This document shows, piece by piece, positions 4,663 through 6,230 of a stretch of DNA of 6,230 bases (the stretch's first letter is position 1; each line of letters begins with the position of its first letter). A program made the translations under genes and the position numbers. The DNA is from Campylobacterales bacterium (GTDB lineage: Bacteria > Campylobacterota > Campylobacteria > Campylobacterales > QNZT01), in contig JALULO010000254.1 in the NCBI GenBank assembly GCA_027056215.1, positions 1 through 6,230 of the forward strand. Reading direction: 5' to 3'. The notes beneath the pieces are model-generated. The model had not been told where the DNA came from and made no database searches. It worked only from the letters and a program-made list of their open reading frames with translations.

Positions 4663-6230
4663 TTATTGCATAAGATGTAATTGTATCTTATCGTATCCAT
4701 AAATATCAGAGCGAAAGTTAACACCATTTTCATCAACCCACGCTGTATAATACCGTATATAAACATTCACCTTTTCATCCATGTTTAAAGAGCACTTATC
4801 TCCTTTTTTAAGCATTTTCTTAACACTTTTATACGATTTATTCATGAAGTTATCAGCGATAAACTCTAACATCTTTTGAGGTTTACTTAAGCGAATGCAA
4901 CCATGACTATATGCTCTTACAGTACTTTTAAAATATTTTTTATCATTTGTATCATGCATATAGACTGCATATTTATTAGGAAACATAAATTTAACATTTC
5001 CTAATGGGTTTCCTTTTCCTGAATCTCTAACAAAATTAAATGGCAATTTACTATTTTCATCGTACTGATACCAGTCTATATCGAAAGGATCAATCTCATG
5101 TCTATTCTTACCCCATCCGTCATAAGCTTTAAATTTTCTTCGAGAAAGATAATCAGGATCATCTTGCAACTTATGTAACATCTCTTTTAAGATGATAGAC
5201 TCCGGTACACTCCAAGTTGGATTTAAAACAACATAAGACATCTTAGATGAAAAGATAGGAGTTGGATTTTTGATACGCCCCACAACAACACGCATATATA
5301 ACATCTGAGCCTCACCATCCATAAAATACATCATAAAGGCAGGAATATTTACAAATACATGAACCCCAGTCATAAGCTTTTTTTCCCATCTAGCACGTTC
5401 AAGATTGAGTTTTATCTTTTGTAAGCGCTTAGATGCCGAAACATTTAACGCCCGTAGTGTACTTTGATTTAGGCTACCAGTAGTCCACAATCCCATACGT
5501 TTTTGAAAATGTTTTAAAGCATCTTTTAAAATACCGTCAAAATAGAGATATGAGTCATCGTAAAAATCCAAATCACCACTTTCATACAAACGTTTCGCCA
5601 ACTTTGCTACACCTTTACCACGCGTACCGAGTTTGAGGTTTTGATTTGGCACTTTGGTAAAACCTCCATCATTTACAATCTGCTGATAATGTTTATATGC
5701 CTCAAGTAGTTGTGTATAAATGATGTTTGTAGTGACAAGAGAATAAAGCGTATGTTTAATCTCTCCATTATGTTTAACTTTCTTTAAAAGTGCTTCGCTG
5801 TCGATTTTTGGAAAAGAAACTTCCCATGTATAATTAATCTTTTTCTTTTCACTTTTAGCTTTTAATATAGCTTTAAATTTATGGGGATCTATCAAACCAA
5901 CATAAAGATCATGAGATAGCCCAAAAAAAGCATCCGTTAACAATATATCCAATGTAATCGTCGCAAGATTTTGATCTTTATCATTATAATACTGGCTATT
6001 TTGTATATCATCAAAAAGAGATTCTATCTCAGTGAGATGATAACGTTCACTATCTAGCCCTTCAGTAGGTGCGTGTTTAATCACACTAAGCATATCTAGT
6101 ATCGATAAATCAGCTTCATTAAAACTGGAAAACCAGAAAGTTTGGTAATCTCTTTGCTCATAAAAATGTTTTATCTTTTCAGGAAAAAGCAAATCACCCA
6201 AATCATATCTTCCATACGTATTTTGTGACA
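4663..6230 (-). CDS. L,D-transpeptidase, YcbB/LdtD type, missing its N-terminus
   Basis: This periplasmic enzyme joins two meso-diaminopimelate residues of neighbouring peptidoglycan stems (3-3 cross-links). Counting from the TTG at 6201, 512 residues run to the TAA at 4663. The N-terminal scaffold domain includes IKHFYEQRDYQTFWF (10-24) and the helical region to about 180. A peptidoglycan-binding domain follows (LKLGTRGKGVAKLAKRL, 189-205, to STLRALN near 253). The YkuD catalytic domain begins at VFVNIPAFMMYFM (282-294) and carries NPTWSVPESI (327-336), VYMHDT (413-418) and the active-site motif SHGCIR (432-437), with C435 as nucleophile and H416 and H433 nearby. The frame is open for nine more codons (SQNTYGRYD) to the right edge, and no signal peptide is present. 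The TTG is therefore probably internal and the true start, with its signal, lies outside the window. The MepK-like hydrolase gene follows after 155 nt. Confidence 0.93.
   Translation of the reverse strand, partial: SQNTYGRYDLGDLLFPEKIKHFYEQRDYQTFWFSSFNEADLSILDMLSVIKHAPTEGLDSERYHLTEIESLFDDIQNSQYYNDKDQNLATITLDILLTDAFFGLSHDLYVGLIDPHKFKAILKAKSEKKKINYTWEVSFPKIDSEALLKKVKHNGEIKHTLYSLVTTNIIYTQLLEAYKHYQQIVNDGGFTKVPNQNLKLGTRGKGVAKLAKRLYESGDLDFYDDSYLYFDGILKDALKHFQKRMGLWTTGSLNQSTLRALNVSASKRLQKIKLNLERARWEKKLMTGVHVFVNIPAFMMYFMDGEAQMLYMRVVVGRIKNPTPIFSSKMSYVVLNPTWSVPESIILKEMLHKLQDDPDYLSRRKFKAYDGWGKNRHEIDPFDIDWYQYDENSKLPFNFVRDSGKGNPLGNVKFMFPNKYAVYMHDTNDKKYFKSTVRAYSHGCIRLSKPQKMLEFIADNFMNKSYKSVKKMLKKGDKCSLNMDEKVNVYIRYYTAWVDENGVNFRSDIYGYDKIQLHLMQ

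Noticed and set aside
6199..6201. TTG as the true start of the L,D-transpeptidase gene.
   Set aside because: The frame stays open to the window edge with plausible coding sequence, and the protein from this codon would lack the signal needed to reach the periplasm. The real start is probably beyond position 6230.

Overview
The window looks like chromosomal housekeeping DNA of a Campylobacterota (epsilonproteobacterial) organism. The evidence is the low GC content, a SecA protein whose motifs and C-terminal tail closely resemble the Campylobacter type, and the gene arrangement lolA / secA / FtsX-type ABC permease, which from memory also occurs in Campylobacter. A free-living Sulfurimonas- or Arcobacter-like genus is plausible, but that is inference. 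I found no mobile element, CRISPR array, tRNA or rRNA, and no sign of recent gene transfer.

Left half (1-3336). A minus-strand pair reads secA then a Lol-type ABC permease. The permease begins 15 nt after the secA stop and runs off the left edge with only its first 184 residues present; it starts with TTG. Divergent from secA, across a 124-bp AT-rich spacer, lies lolA on the plus strand, also starting with TTG. These genes serve envelope traffic: SecA drives secretion through SecYEG, the Lol permease releases lipoproteins from the inner membrane, and LolA carries them across the periplasm.

Right half (3868-6230). lolA converges on a minus-strand pair, with an 11-bp perfect hairpin between the two stop codons. 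The pair is an L,D-transpeptidase of the YcbB/LdtD type, open at the right edge, followed by a Tat-exported M15-type peptidase of the YcbK/MepK (DUF882) family. In E. coli the homologous ldtD and mepK lie in the same order. The first enzyme makes 3-3 peptidoglycan cross-links and the second cuts them, so this is a maker-cutter pair. The 155-bp gap between them holds a candidate promoter, a direct repeat spaced two helical turns around the -35 box, and a perfect 17-nt palindrome just upstream of the ribosome binding site, which suggests separate control of the hydrolase.

I see no wholly new system. The points most worth a second look are the leader of the MepK-like gene, the operator-like repeats between secA and lolA, and the maker-cutter gene pair.
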